IMG/VR virus record: IMGVR_UViG_3300025889_001089
Location: 1 to 21,687 of that record
Source: a virus
Reading direction: 5' to 3' (one strand)
Length of the DNA: 21,687 nt
A program made the translations under genes and the position numbers. Below the pieces are notes generated by a model. That model did no database searches and was not told where the DNA came from. It was given only the letters and a program-made list of their open reading frames with translations. This document shows positions 12,593 to 19,396 of this stretch, piece by piece; within the stretch, counting starts at the first letter, position 1, and each line of letters starts with the position of its first letter.

Positions 12593-12778
12593 ATGGGAAT
12601 TAAGGCCGGTACAACAATTACCGTCACTTTCGATGCACAACAAATTGCAGCACTTGATTGCATACTTCAAGATGCAGAAATGCATTTGTATCCAGATACT
12701 ATGCCAGAACACCAAAAGAGAACGCAAGAACGAGTTGTAAACATATTTCGTGCACTTCACGCTGCAGGATACCGCTAA
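12593..12778 (+). CDS. Small hypothetical protein, first gene of the rightward operon
   Basis: This 61-residue protein opens with a beta strand (GTTITVTFDAQQIAALDCIL) and then a long helix with alternating charges (PEHQKRTQERVVNIFRALHAAGYR). The design resembles small phage proteins with a ribbon-helix layout, but no family is recognised. Translation should be strong because of the conserved leader with AGGAG six bases before the ATG. The stop codon abuts directly on the 5' strand of a hammerhead ribozyme, so the transcript end of this gene is probably formed by ribozyme cleavage. Confidence 0.75.
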   Translation: MGIKAGTTITVTFDAQQIAALDCILQDAEMHLYPDTMPEHQKRTQERVVNIFRALHAAGYR

Positions 12779-12833
12779 GAGCGAAACGCTCCGCAAGGAG
12801 CGTCTGACGTTGAATGACGTCACTGATGAGCTC
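12779..12833 (+). ncRNA. Hammerhead ribozyme, type II
   Basis: Every core element is present in type II order. Stem II 5' strand is GAGC (12779-12782). The conserved GAA (12783-12785) is followed by A15.1. Stem III runs from A12786 to U12803: A-CGCUCC, GCAA tetraloop, GGAGCG-U. C12804 is the cleavage-site nucleotide. Stem I is UGACGU (12805-12810) with ACGUCA (12817-12822) around a UGAAUG loop. The core CUGAUGA is at 12823-12829, and stem II 3' strand is GCUC (12830-12833). All stems pair without mismatch. Cleavage is expected between 12804 and 12805. It lies between the stop of the small gene and the leader of the DUF932 gene, so it would split the operon mRNA. Confidence 0.88.
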
Positions 12834-12840
12834 ATCAGAT

Positions 12841-12852
12841 AACCGCTAGGAG
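12841..12852 (+). promoter_or_regulatory. Start-associated leader AACCGCTAGGAG, copy 4
   Basis: This differs by one base from the other copies and lies six bases before the ATG of the DUF932 gene. It begins seven bases after the ribozyme's last paired base, so ribozyme folding and translation initiation may influence each other. Confidence 0.75.
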
Positions 12853-12858
12853 AAATAA

Positions 12859-13818
12859 ATGTCAGTTAAAATCGTAGACGCAAATCTACGCAAAGCTCCA
12901 TGGATCAATACCGCTACATGGATCAATGATGGATCTGTTTCAAATGCAAGTGAAGTTTTAGAAGCTGCAAAACTTGATTGGGAAGTACAACACACAGAAC
13001 TTTCAACTGTTGCAATTAACAATGAAGGTGCTCAAATATTGACGCTTGCTGATAAGGTTTGCACTACTCGCGTCAATAAAGATGGCACTGCATCTGTTTT
13101 AGGAATCACAAGTCCTACATATTCAATTGTGCAAAATGGCGACATTGTTGACATGGTTGATGCTGTCACGTATGAATCTGGAGCAATATACGAGTCAGCT
13201 GGTGAACTTCGTGGTGGAAAAAAGATTTTTCTTGCTGCAAAGCTTCCACATAATTTGGCTTTGACAGATCAAATGATCGATCCAGTTAATGCATTTTTAA
13301 TTGTCTCAAATACTCATGATGGTACTGATTCTCTTCGTTTTGAGATCAAATACCTTCGTCAAATCTGCACAAATGGTATGAAAGGTTGGGTTCGCTCGTC
13401 GAGCATAGCTTTCCGTCACTCAGCACGTATGAAAGTTAGTGCAGAAAATGTTCGTTCAGCACTCGGTGTCATTATGGAATCCGTGAGCGAGTTTAATGAT
13501 CTCAGCCTCAAATTAGTAAATGAGAAGCTTTCAAATGCTGATTTCTACAATGTAGTCCAATCAATGTTGCCAATAACCGATGATATGACTGAGCGTCAGA
13601 AGTCAGTTGTTACTACTCGTCGCGAAGCTCTTATGGAGATCTACTCAGGTCCAACACAGGAGAATATTAAAGGAACTGCCTGGGGCATGATCAATGCTTT
13701 CACCGAATATGAGCAATGGGCACACACAAATCGTTCAACTCACCAAGATGTTGCTGAGCGTTTTATGCTTGGTTATGGCAACGATTTATCTTCGGCTCTA
13801 CTAGAAGCAAGAGTATAA
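12859..13818 (+). CDS. DUF932 phage/plasmid-like protein
   Basis: The 319-residue protein matches the DUF932/TIGR03299 pattern. It has SVLGITSPTYSIVQNGDIVDM near residue 80, AGELRGGKKIFLAAKLP around 113-130, the SNTHDGTDSLRF block, the RQICTNGMKGW block, and SIAFRHSARMK following. Members are common in phages and plasmids, often early and abundant, and their biochemical role is unestablished; links to recombination or anti-restriction have been suggested for some. The ATG follows the conserved leader. If the upstream ribozyme cleaves, this gene is read from an mRNA with a 54-base leader carrying a 5'-hydroxyl end. Confidence 0.85.
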   Translation: MSVKIVDANLRKAPWINTATWINDGSVSNASEVLEAAKLDWEVQHTELSTVAINNEGAQILTLADKVCTTRVNKDGTASVLGITSPTYSIVQNGDIVDMVDAVTYESGAIYESAGELRGGKKIFLAAKLPHNLALTDQMIDPVNAFLIVSNTHDGTDSLRFEIKYLRQICTNGMKGWVRSSSIAFRHSARMKVSAENVRSALGVIMESVSEFNDLSLKLVNEKLSNADFYNVVQSMLPITDDMTERQKSVVTTRREALMEIYSGPTQENIKGTAWGMINAFTEYEQWAHTNRSTHQDVAERFMLGYGNDLSSALLEARV

Positions 13819-13821
13819 ATA

Positions 13822-14064
13822 ATGGATTGGACAAGATTGATTTTGATCTTGTTATCAATCCCATGCGCATGGGCATTTGGGCGTTCAATATTTCGTTGGG
13901 CGCTCTATGTCTATTTTGGTGGTTATGTTGTTTTGATTTTATTATTTTTGTTAAAGAAAAAACCACCAAAGATACCAATCATACCGAAATGGTTTTTAGA
14001 TTGGTATAACAATAGGTATGTAAATAAACAAATAAATCATATGGAAAAACAATTTGATAAATAA
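13822..14064 (+). CDS. Membrane protein with one long or two short transmembrane segments
   Basis: This 80-residue protein has a hydrophobic N-terminal segment (LILILLSIPCAWAFG, residues 6-20) and a second (YVYFGGYVVLILLFLL, about 29-44), then a very basic tail (KKKPPKIPIIPKW) that should face the cytoplasm. The ATG lies three bases beyond the DUF932 stop but has only a weak ribosome binding site, so it probably depends on reinitiation. An overlapping ORF in another frame begins five bases later and is considered a shadow. The function is unknown. It is the last gene before the bidirectional terminator. Confidence 0.65.
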   Translation: MDWTRLILILLSIPCAWAFGRSIFRWALYVYFGGYVVLILLFLLKKKPPKIPIIPKWFLDWYNNRYVNKQINHMEKQFDK

Positions 14065-14068
14065 AAAA

Positions 14069-14104
14069 AACCCCTGCTTTTTACGGCAGGGGTTATTTTT
14101 TTTT
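14069..14104. terminator. Bidirectional intrinsic terminator
   Basis: AACCCCTGC (14069-14077) pairs with GCAGGGGTT (14086-14094) across an eight-base loop. The right side continues into A and then nine T residues; the left side is an eight-A run, which gives a U-tract on the minus strand. It separates the convergent rightward operon and the leftward late block and should stop both. Confidence 0.93.
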
Positions 14105-14111
14105 CTATTTG

Positions 14112-14690
14112 CTAGGAGAAAGTCGATCCTTTTACTACTATTGGCTCAGATGAGTAAACATCCCATTCACAAGCAATTTCAATCGCTCTATTTATAATTG
14201 CAGCAGCTTCATCCATGTTTTCTGCTTCGTCAATATCTAAGGCAACCATTGCTGCAGCAGCTAATGATCCTCCTGAACCTGTAAAGTAAATATTTCTTTT
14301 ATCTCTATCCCAAGAATAATCAAAATCGATTGGATAGATTAAACCATTTACAATTACTAATAGCGCTGAGTCATGATAAACTGGTGAATACTCACCCTTC
14401 ATTTCATAACCAGACTCTACAAAAATTTTGCGCATACTTGGGATAAATGTTCTAGTTATAAATTTATCCATTATTTTTACATCATTAGTTGCAGGTGGTT
14501 TTGGTGGCGTCCAACCATATTGCAAAATATTAGCACCTCGTGAAGCTCCAGCGGCAGCAATTAAGTATTTACCGACTCTAACAACTTTATCGCCTGCAAG
14601 ATCGAAGTATCTACCATTTGAATCAGTCGCGCGCGAATCAGATCCAATTACAGTCCAGCCATCACCTTGAAAAGCGGCTAGCGTTGTCAT
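14112..14690 (-). CDS. Proteasome-beta/HslV-like Ntn hydrolase
   Basis: The 192-residue protein aligns with the N-terminal threonine hydrolases. If Met1 is removed, the new Thr1 starts TTLAAF. Asp17 and Arg19 then fall in GSDSRAT exactly as in proteasome beta subunits. A Lys follows at mature position 34 (GDKVVRV), one residue from the canonical Lys33. AAAGAS matches the substrate-binding Gly47 loop, and GSGGS (residues 138-142) matches the Ser129 region. It would be a self-compartmentalising or stand-alone peptidase; no partner ATPase is seen in the window. No propeptide is present. It is the last gene of the late leftward block, overlapping the previous gene by ATGA, with GGAGG eight bases before the ATG. 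Confidence 0.82.
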   Translation of the reverse strand: MTTLAAFQGDGWTVIGSDSRATDSNGRYFDLAGDKVVRVGKYLIAAAGASRGANILQYGWTPPKPPATNDVKIMDKFITRTFIPSMRKIFVESGYEMKGEYSPVYHDSALLVIVNGLIYPIDFDYSWDRDKRNIYFTGSGGSLAAAAMVALDIDEAENMDEAAAIINRAIEIACEWDVYSSEPIVVKGSTFS

Positions 14691-14959
14691 GCATTTTCCT
14701 CCGTTGCTAGTTGACCTGCAATTGCAAAATACGCTGCTGCATCAATATACGAATCTAAATGATCAGGTGACTCAACTAAGCGTGCAGCTTTGACCATCGC
14801 CATACATATCGCCACTTGATCTATTGAAATTTCTTTTTCTAATATGACACTCCACAATTTAGCTATACGATCATGATTGATACGTGGATGTCCGTACGAT
14901 TGTTTACGGTCTTCTGTTATTAGACGCGCAGCTTCGTTTAATATTGATTCGCGATGCAT
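14687..14959 (-). CDS. DUF6378-like small phage protein
   Basis: This 90-residue helical protein fits the phage DUF6378 pattern: RESILNEAARLITEDRKQSYGHP, the IAKLWSVIL helix, DQVAICMAMVKAARL, then HLDSYIDAAAYFAI. The Asp/Glu-rich helices recall the all-alpha NTP pyrophosphatase fold, but the metal ligands cannot be assigned with confidence, so enzymatic activity is uncertain. The ATG at 14959 overlaps the upstream stop as TGATG; an adjacent upstream TTG is not preferred. Confidence 0.8.
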   Translation of the reverse strand: MHRESILNEAARLITEDRKQSYGHPRINHDRIAKLWSVILEKEISIDQVAICMAMVKAARLVESPDHLDSYIDAAAYFAIAGQLATEENA

Positions 14960-16002
14960 CAATCAAGCCAAATCTGATACGCTGCGGTTACTCGACCTCG
15001 AATTGGATCTATAAAGTGTAGTCGTTGACTTGGCAAACCAGACGCAGCCAAAGAGTCTCTTGCGTATCTATTGTCTGATTCAGTCGATCCTGTCCAATAT
15101 ATAGATCCAAGACCGTTAGAGAGCGGTTCTTGTGCATGACGATGGTAATGTCCCAAATAGATGTCTTGAAAGTCCCAATTGTAAGCACCAGCTTTCCACC
15201 TATTCCCGGCTGCTTGCCATGCCGATGGAGACGCAAAACCTGATCTACCGACTTCATCGCCGTGCATTAAAAGTGCTCGATAATTTCCAATTTCAATTCT
15301 TTGAATATCTTCTGCGCCATGTTGTTGATCCCATGTTAAACGCTTTTTAATTGTTTCGTCTTCTGCCAATATTTGACGAGCTAATTCATAACACATTCGA
15401 TCGATGTTATCAGATTTCGGTACATTATCTCGTTTACTGCCAATTCGACCGTGATTGCCCCATTCAGGAATAACTGTCACTTTTGGATAAATTGCTAATG
15501 CTTGTCTAATAACATCAACTATCAAGCGACTAACTACAATATATTGCTCATATAAAGTTGAATCTATTTCCCATAATTGAGCTGGGTAGTTAAATAGTCC
15601 TTCGACCATATCGCCACCAAAACATACATAAACTTCATTTATCGGATGATCTTGACGTTGTATTTCTGTTATCTTAGCAGCTTTTTCAACAAAATCCATA
15701 ACTCGTACTTTCATTTTTTCCGAATTATAACTTGGAGTAATTTTACTGCCTTGCCAATCTGTCAAATGCCACAAAGCTACTTCGTCTTTGCGTTTACGTT
15801 TATCGACCGATGGACTAGTAATTGAAGGTATTGGACCTAAAGCTAATGTCGCATCTTTACATGCTTGAATCGTAGCTTCTACCAGTTCTTCGGTGCGTTC
15901 TTTGGCTTTTGCTAATTGTTTTTGAGTACGAGCAAGAGCTTGACGTAATTCATTTATTGACGGATCAACGTCTAACTCTTTAAGATCATCCGATAAACTC
16001 AC
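14959..16002 (-). CDS. Calcineurin-like metallophosphoesterase
   Basis: The protein (347 residues from GTG) is a phage metallophosphoesterase. The motifs in order are HLTDWQG, GGDMVEG, WGNHGR, LMHGDE and LGHYHRH, corresponding to the metal-binding blocks of the calcineurin/MRE11 fold. The first block lacks the usual DxH histidine (it reads DWQ), a variation seen in phage members. The first 90 residues are a charged coiled-coil-like region (LRQALARTQKQLAKAKERTE). A DNA phosphodiesterase or nuclease role is likely. The GTG at 16002 overlaps the upstream stop as GTGA; a TTG four codons earlier is the alternative. Confidence 0.82.
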   Translation of the reverse strand: MSLSDDLKELDVDPSINELRQALARTQKQLAKAKERTEELVEATIQACKDATLALGPIPSITSPSVDKRKRKDEVALWHLTDWQGSKITPSYNSEKMKVRVMDFVEKAAKITEIQRQDHPINEVYVCFGGDMVEGLFNYPAQLWEIDSTLYEQYIVVSRLIVDVIRQALAIYPKVTVIPEWGNHGRIGSKRDNVPKSDNIDRMCYELARQILAEDETIKKRLTWDQQHGAEDIQRIEIGNYRALLMHGDEVGRSGFASPSAWQAAGNRWKAGAYNWDFQDIYLGHYHRHAQEPLSNGLGSIYWTGSTESDNRYARDSLAASGLPSQRLHFIDPIRGRVTAAYQIWLD

Positions 16003-16235
16003 TGGCAGGAACAAACCTTAGCTCTATGGCGATGCAATGATGATGCACTTATATAGTGATCACTTTTTTGTAATGCTAATGCAATACGATGAACACCAAC
16101 AGAAGAGTTTAATATTTTATTAAATATTTCTAACTCTTCATTTTCTAGGGTTTTTCTTAGCATTGCTACTTTGCATTGATATACTTTAGGTTGTAATAAT
16201 GCTTCTAAATTATTTTTTAAGCCCCCGCTATCCAT
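15999..16235 (-). CDS. Small conserved phage protein with basic C-terminus
   Basis: This is a 78-residue protein of the type often found just upstream of the phage metallophosphoesterase in actinophages. It has a helical N-terminal part (ENEELEIFNKILNSS), then GVHRIALALQKSDHYISASSLHRHR, an HTH-like stretch, and ends in the Cys-rich tail KVCSCQ. DNA binding is plausible; no activity is known to me. The start overlaps the upstream stop as TGATG. Confidence 0.65.
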   Translation of the reverse strand: MDSGGLKNNLEALLQPKVYQCKVAMLRKTLENEELEIFNKILNSSVGVHRIALALQKSDHYISASSLHRHRAKVCSCQ

Positions 16236-16420
16236 CAGTAGTTTGTTCTACCAAACTCTGGTGCTGATGGATCAAGCCATTTTAATACAGGACCAAGAAA
16301 TCCTGCGAGTGCAGCAGTTCCAAGAACTTTAATGTTAGTTTCACCTGCTAAATAAAGTGCAATAGCAGCGGCTGTTGCAGCGCGGAACCAAGTCAGCGAT
16401 ACTTGCTTTAGTGCTTCCAT
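16235..16420 (-). CDS. Holin-like small membrane protein
   Basis: The 61 residues contain two hydrophobic segments, WFRAATAAAIALYLAG (11-26) and VLGTAALAGFLGPVL (32-46), separated by a short turn and followed by LKWLDPSAPEFGR. This layout is the r1t-like phage holin plan. It lies directly after the endolysin in the transcription order, with AAAGGCG before the ATG. It likely forms the membrane lesion that lets the endolysin reach the wall. Confidence 0.7.
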   Translation of the reverse strand: MEALKQVSLTWFRAATAAAIALYLAGETNIKVLGTAALAGFLGPVLKWLDPSAPEFGRTNY

Positions 16421-16969
16421 TTATTTCGCCTTTCGTTTTATTTTTTCTGATGATTTATGAATTGGGCAGCAAGTACATGCTACTTTTTGATCATCATTAG
16501 TAGGTAATATATTACTTTTTACAATTTTCTTTTTCTTTTTTGGTTGTAACTTGGCTTTCATTTGATTTGTAATTGATGGAGTATCTAACCACCAAAACCA
16601 AGGACTAGTATCATTAGATTTATCAGACAAAATAGAGATATGTAAATGCTTAGTATGAGGGTTACTCCCATTATAAGGACGATTACCAGACTTAGCATAG
16701 GTGCGGTTCCATATTTTTTTGTTGAAGATAAGATACGCAACGCGTTCATCCTCTTTAAGTTTTTCAAAGACGATTGCACAATCAATACCATTCTTCGGAT
16801 CGTGAGTTAGGTCTACTGCTAGCCCAGTATTGTGGTCCGAAGTCGGATTGGCTTTTAGATGAGCAGCAGAAGGAAGTAGTCCATCGCTCGCCTTCATACG
16901 TTTCGGAGCAATGGCAGTCGCCTGTCGCAACAGAGCGACGGCAGCAGGACTTGCTTTTTTCGTTTTCAT
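16421..16969 (-). CDS. Endolysin, peptidase M15/VanY-like
   Basis: This cell-wall peptidase has 182 residues. The zinc motif of the M15/L-Ala-D-Glu or D-Ala-D-Ala peptidase type is visible: TSDHNTGLAVDLTHDP supplies His46 and Asp53, and HTKHLHIS supplies His110 (with His108). ASDGLLPSAAHLKANP before it is the conserved opening of this phage lysin group. The C-terminal third is lysine-rich (QPKKKKKIVK), with a CTCCPIH cluster that may bind the wall. It would cleave peptide stems at the end of infection. AAGGA precedes the ATG. Confidence 0.87.
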   Translation of the reverse strand: MKTKKASPAAVALLRQATAIAPKRMKASDGLLPSAAHLKANPTSDHNTGLAVDLTHDPKNGIDCAIVFEKLKEDERVAYLIFNKKIWNRTYAKSGNRPYNGSNPHTKHLHISILSDKSNDTSPWFWWLDTPSITNQMKAKLQPKKKKKIVKSNILPTNDDQKVACTCCPIHKSSEKIKRKAK

Positions 16970-17173
16970 TCATTTCCTTAATGCTTCTTTAACTAAATCA
17001 GTTAGGAAATCAACTTTCTCCTCTAGGGCGTTGACTTTATCCTTGATCGACAAACCACCATTGGGTTTCAATTCAGTTAGATAGTGCTTAACTAGCCATT
17101 TTACGCCTATGGCAACGGCGCCAATAATCGTCGTGAGAGCTACGATAAAACTCGCCCAATCCAATGCGCTCAT
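16970..17173 (-). CDS. Single-pass membrane protein, possible second holin
   Basis: The 67 residues begin with one hydrophobic helix (WASFIVALTTIIGAVAIGVK, residues 5-24), followed by a conserved-looking LVKHYLTELKPNGGLSIKDK and a heptad segment VNALEEKVDFLTDLV. This is the layout of small holin or holin-like proteins encoded next to actinophage lysins. The ATG at 17173 overlaps the upstream stop by ATGA and has GGGAG upstream; the ATG five codons earlier is less likely. Confidence 0.7.
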   Translation of the reverse strand: MSALDWASFIVALTTIIGAVAIGVKWLVKHYLTELKPNGGLSIKDKVNALEEKVDFLTDLVKEALRK

Positions 17174-17421
17174 CCGTGAATCTCCCATACATAGACGGTA
17201 ACAGTTCCGGAATTAGTAACAGCATATAAAGCAGTAGTCGGAGGTAACTGAAAAGTATCGTGGAAATTATTATCTATTTTTGCACCAGTTGTTGTAGTGA
17301 CATTTTCATCACCTACATAAATGGCACCGGATTCGTTATGAATATGACAATCGCGCCAAACGGTGTTTTTATCAAAAAGTAAGGTTGGATCACCTGTTAC
17401 TGTTATTTGCGCCGTTCTCAT
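17170..17421 (-). CDS. Small beta-rich virion-associated protein
   Basis: This 83-residue protein is predicted to be all beta (AQITVTGDPTLLFDK, GAIYVGDENVTTTTG, LYAVTNSGTVTVYVWE), with no catalytic motif. Similar small proteins occur between tail fibre and lysis genes, where they may decorate the virion or tail. Position and composition are the only basis. A short ORF of another frame overlaps its start. Confidence 0.6.
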   Translation of the reverse strand: MRTAQITVTGDPTLLFDKNTVWRDCHIHNESGAIYVGDENVTTTTGAKIDNNFHDTFQLPPTTALYAVTNSGTVTVYVWEIHG

Positions 17422-17512
17422 CTAGCTCTCTTTTCTTCAAAAACCCCAGGTTTTCAAATAGATCAATGTGGTCATCGATTGTGCGGATGACATCTTCAGC
17501 TTCGTAGATCAA
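17390..17512 (-). CDS. Small acidic hypothetical protein (40 aa)
   Basis: The 94-bp gap between two small tail-region genes contains an ORF starting with TTG: IYEAEDVIRTIDDHIDLF and then ENLGFLKKRELDENG. It is a plausible amphipathic helix. It follows the upstream gene's stop by one codon in the same frame, so low-level readthrough is another possibility. The start codon is weak, and no ribosome binding site is clear. Confidence 0.4.
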   Translation of the reverse strand: MIYEAEDVIRTIDDHIDLFENLGFLKKRELDENGANNSNR

Positions 17513-17515
17513 GGA

Positions 17516-17746
17516 TTACTTTTCTATAATCGCTGCTGCTTCTTCTGCCGTTAGTCCTAAGTCTTGCAACTTATTGAAAGCCGATGCCTGCAACTCTCCC
17601 TTTGCTACTTCTTCAGCTTCACGCTTTGCCTGCTCTTCAGCAGCAGCAGCAGCCTGTTGGTCACGCTCTGCAATCTCAGCAGGGGTAAGGGCAATGTATT
17701 CTTGCTTGCCTGTGGTGCAATCAACTACCAATTTATACTGCGTCAT
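17516..17746 (-). CDS. Small tail-associated protein, chaperone-like
   Basis: The 76-residue protein opens MTQYKLVVDCTTGKQEYIAL and continues with ALTPAEIAERD, then a long Ala/Glu coiled-coil (AAAAAEEQAKREAEEVAKGE) and a UBA-like ending (KLQDLGLTAEEAAAIIE). This pattern recurs in tail-fibre neighbourhoods of aquatic phages. A chaperone or assembly role is likely from position only. The ATG has GGAGG eight bases upstream and overlaps the preceding gene by 14 bases. Confidence 0.7.
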   Translation of the reverse strand: MTQYKLVVDCTTGKQEYIALTPAEIAERDQQAAAAAEEQAKREAEEVAKGELQASAFNKLQDLGLTAEEAAAIIEK

Positions 17747-18080
17747 TGACGAACGCCTCCCAATCTAGTTTCTCTTCATTCCAAAAATAAACCAAGCCAT
17801 CTTCAGGCTTTGGCTTCGGTGCCTGCCAGTCGTGGTTAGCATCAAGGCTCCACGAAGGGAAAGGCTGTGGGGCAATAAAGACATCTGCTACCTCATCATA
17901 GGTGTAGCCAATGCCAGCATATTGCTTGCGGATGTTGTTGTTGTAACTGGTCTGAATCCACATTCCACCCAGTCCTAAGTCATTTGCAAGGTACTCTTGA
18001 CCGCGATGCTCCTGTTGGTCAGGAACAACAAGCACCTGTTTTACTACTTGGTTGCTATCTATTTCTGCGAAGTGTGCCAT
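17733..18080 (-). CDS. Conserved aquatic-phage tail-region protein
   Basis: This 115-residue protein has the pattern of a common aquatic-phage family: MAHFAEIDSNQVVKQVLVV, GGMWIQTSYNNNIRKQYAGI (residues 39-58), GYTYDEVADVFIAPQPFPSW, then DWQAPKPKPED and a W-rich end. It is found in many marine and freshwater phages near tail fibres, probably as a virion component; the biochemical role is unknown. AAAGGA precedes the ATG. Confidence 0.82.
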   Translation of the reverse strand: MAHFAEIDSNQVVKQVLVVPDQQEHRGQEYLANDLGLGGMWIQTSYNNNIRKQYAGIGYTYDEVADVFIAPQPFPSWSLDANHDWQAPKPKPEDGLVYFWNEEKLDWEAFVNDAV

Positions 18081-18089
18081 ATTTTTCCT

Positions 18090-19382
18090 TTACTTTGCGT
18101 ACCTAACTATTACTACACCTGAGCCACCGGAGCCACCAGCAAGAGTGTCGCCGCCACCGCCTCCGCCACCGCCAAGATTGGCAGTTGCATTAGAGCCAGC
18201 GCCGCGAACAGTTGTTCCGCCAGCACCAGCGCCTGAAGCATCAGCACCAGCACCACCACCAGTAGCGTTATTAACAGCGCCACCGCCACCGCCAGCATAA
18301 TTAACAGCCGTACCGCTTATGGAATTAGAAGTAGCCGCGCCACCATTACCGCCTGCTGTTGTCGTTGTTGAATTTTGACCTACCGCAGCAGAACCACCAC
18401 CGCCTGAACCAGCACCAGGGTTTGCAGAAGTTCCGCCAGCATAACCTTCAACAGGTGAATAACTGCCAGCATTGCCAGCACCGCCAGTTCCACCATTTGC
18501 GCGACCACCGCCACCGCTACCACCCGAAGCGCCACCAGTATTTGATGAAGAACCACCACCGCCACCGCCTGATGATGAAGATGAATTAAATGTTGAGGTA
18601 GTTCCACTACCACCCTTATTTGCTCCAGTTGTGGCACCAGCACCGCCAGCGCCCACTGTTACTGTGTAATTAGTGCTAGAAGTCAATGATTGAGAAGTAA
18701 ATGCACGATAGCCACCTGCTCCACCACCACCACCGGCATCAAATCCACCTCCGCCACCACCAGCGACTACAAGATAGTCAGCAGTTAGGTTTTGGCTAGG
18801 CGTAAATGTTCCTGAAGCAAGGAAGGTGTGGTAGAAGTAGTCAGCATCAGATGTGATGATTCCACCAGTAGCCTTTGCGCCATAGGCAGACGAGGTAACG
18901 CCATACAAGGTGGCTGAGGAGTGTTCTACAAAAGAGCCGCTAGTGGGCGCAAAAGATAAAGAAGTAATAGCGCTCGCAGTTGATTCTAAGCCAGCGACTA
19001 ATGAAGAATAAGCATCTGTGCCGTTGTTTTCTGTGACACCATCCATAGAAACTGATTTGTTTTGACTCCCAGTGTAATTTGGGAAATACCACTCACCATT
19101 AGAAAAAGTCGTTGCTGTCGCGCCGCTATTATTGACAGCATAATTTTCTGTGTTTGAGGTAGAAGCAACGCCAGTTCCATTTCCTCTGAGCCTTTTACCG
19201 CTATCTAAAGCAGAGCCATTTATTGAACAAGTGACTCCTACTACCTCAGCATTAGCGCGAGATGACATTACAACTTTCAAGTCAGTATAAGTCTGCGGAA
19301 TAGAGGTAAATTCAATGCTTGCCGCACCGCCACTTGGAACGGTTACGGTTTGGATCGCTACCATATTTGGATTAGTTGCCAT
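18090..19382 (-). CDS. Glycine-rich tail appendage protein
   Basis: The 430-residue protein has three parts. An N-terminal beta domain (about 1-175) contains the repeat-family block SIEFTSIPQTYTDLKVVMSS. A linker YFYHTFLASGTFTPSQNLTA leads to DYLVVAGGGGGG. A long glycine/serine-rich segment follows (to about 415), and the last block is GSGGSGVVIVRYAK. The plan matches glycine-rich phage tail fibre or adhesin proteins, whose Gly-rich region can form a polyglycine-II sandwich. It would act in host recognition. The local GC is clearly higher than the early genes because of Gly and Ala codons. GGAGGG precedes the ATG. Confidence 0.8.
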   Translation of the reverse strand: MATNPNMVAIQTVTVPSGGAASIEFTSIPQTYTDLKVVMSSRANAEVVGVTCSINGSALDSGKRLRGNGTGVASTSNTENYAVNNSGATATTFSNGEWYFPNYTGSQNKSVSMDGVTENNGTDAYSSLVAGLESTASAITSLSFAPTSGSFVEHSSATLYGVTSSAYGAKATGGIITSDADYFYHTFLASGTFTPSQNLTADYLVVAGGGGGGFDAGGGGGAGGYRAFTSQSLTSSTNYTVTVGAGGAGATTGANKGGSGTTSTFNSSSSSGGGGGGSSSNTGGASGGSGGGGRANGGTGGAGNAGSYSPVEGYAGGTSANPGAGSGGGGSAAVGQNSTTTTAGGNGGAATSNSISGTAVNYAGGGGGAVNNATGGGAGADASGAGAGGTTVRGAGSNATANLGGGGGGGGDTLAGGSGGSGVVIVRYAK

Positions 19383-19396
19383 TTATATTTCCCTCC

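Noticed and set aside
12497-12835. 112-residue minus-strand ORF across the rightward operon start
   Set aside because: It would cover the control region, a coding gene with a strong leader and the ribozyme; its composition is not protein-like.
13827-14009. Alternative-frame ORF inside the small membrane gene
   Set aside because: The frame starting at 13822 gives two membrane segments and a basic tail, whereas this one gives no coherent pattern and no better ribosome binding site.
14954-15350. Short ORFs of other frames within the metallophosphoesterase
   Set aside because: All metal-binding blocks of the family are in the one long frame, so the others are shadows.
18052-18669. Proline-rich ORFs on the plus strand
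   Set aside because: They are the antisense of glycine-rich codons in the tail gene (GGN read as NCC) and have no ribosome binding site.
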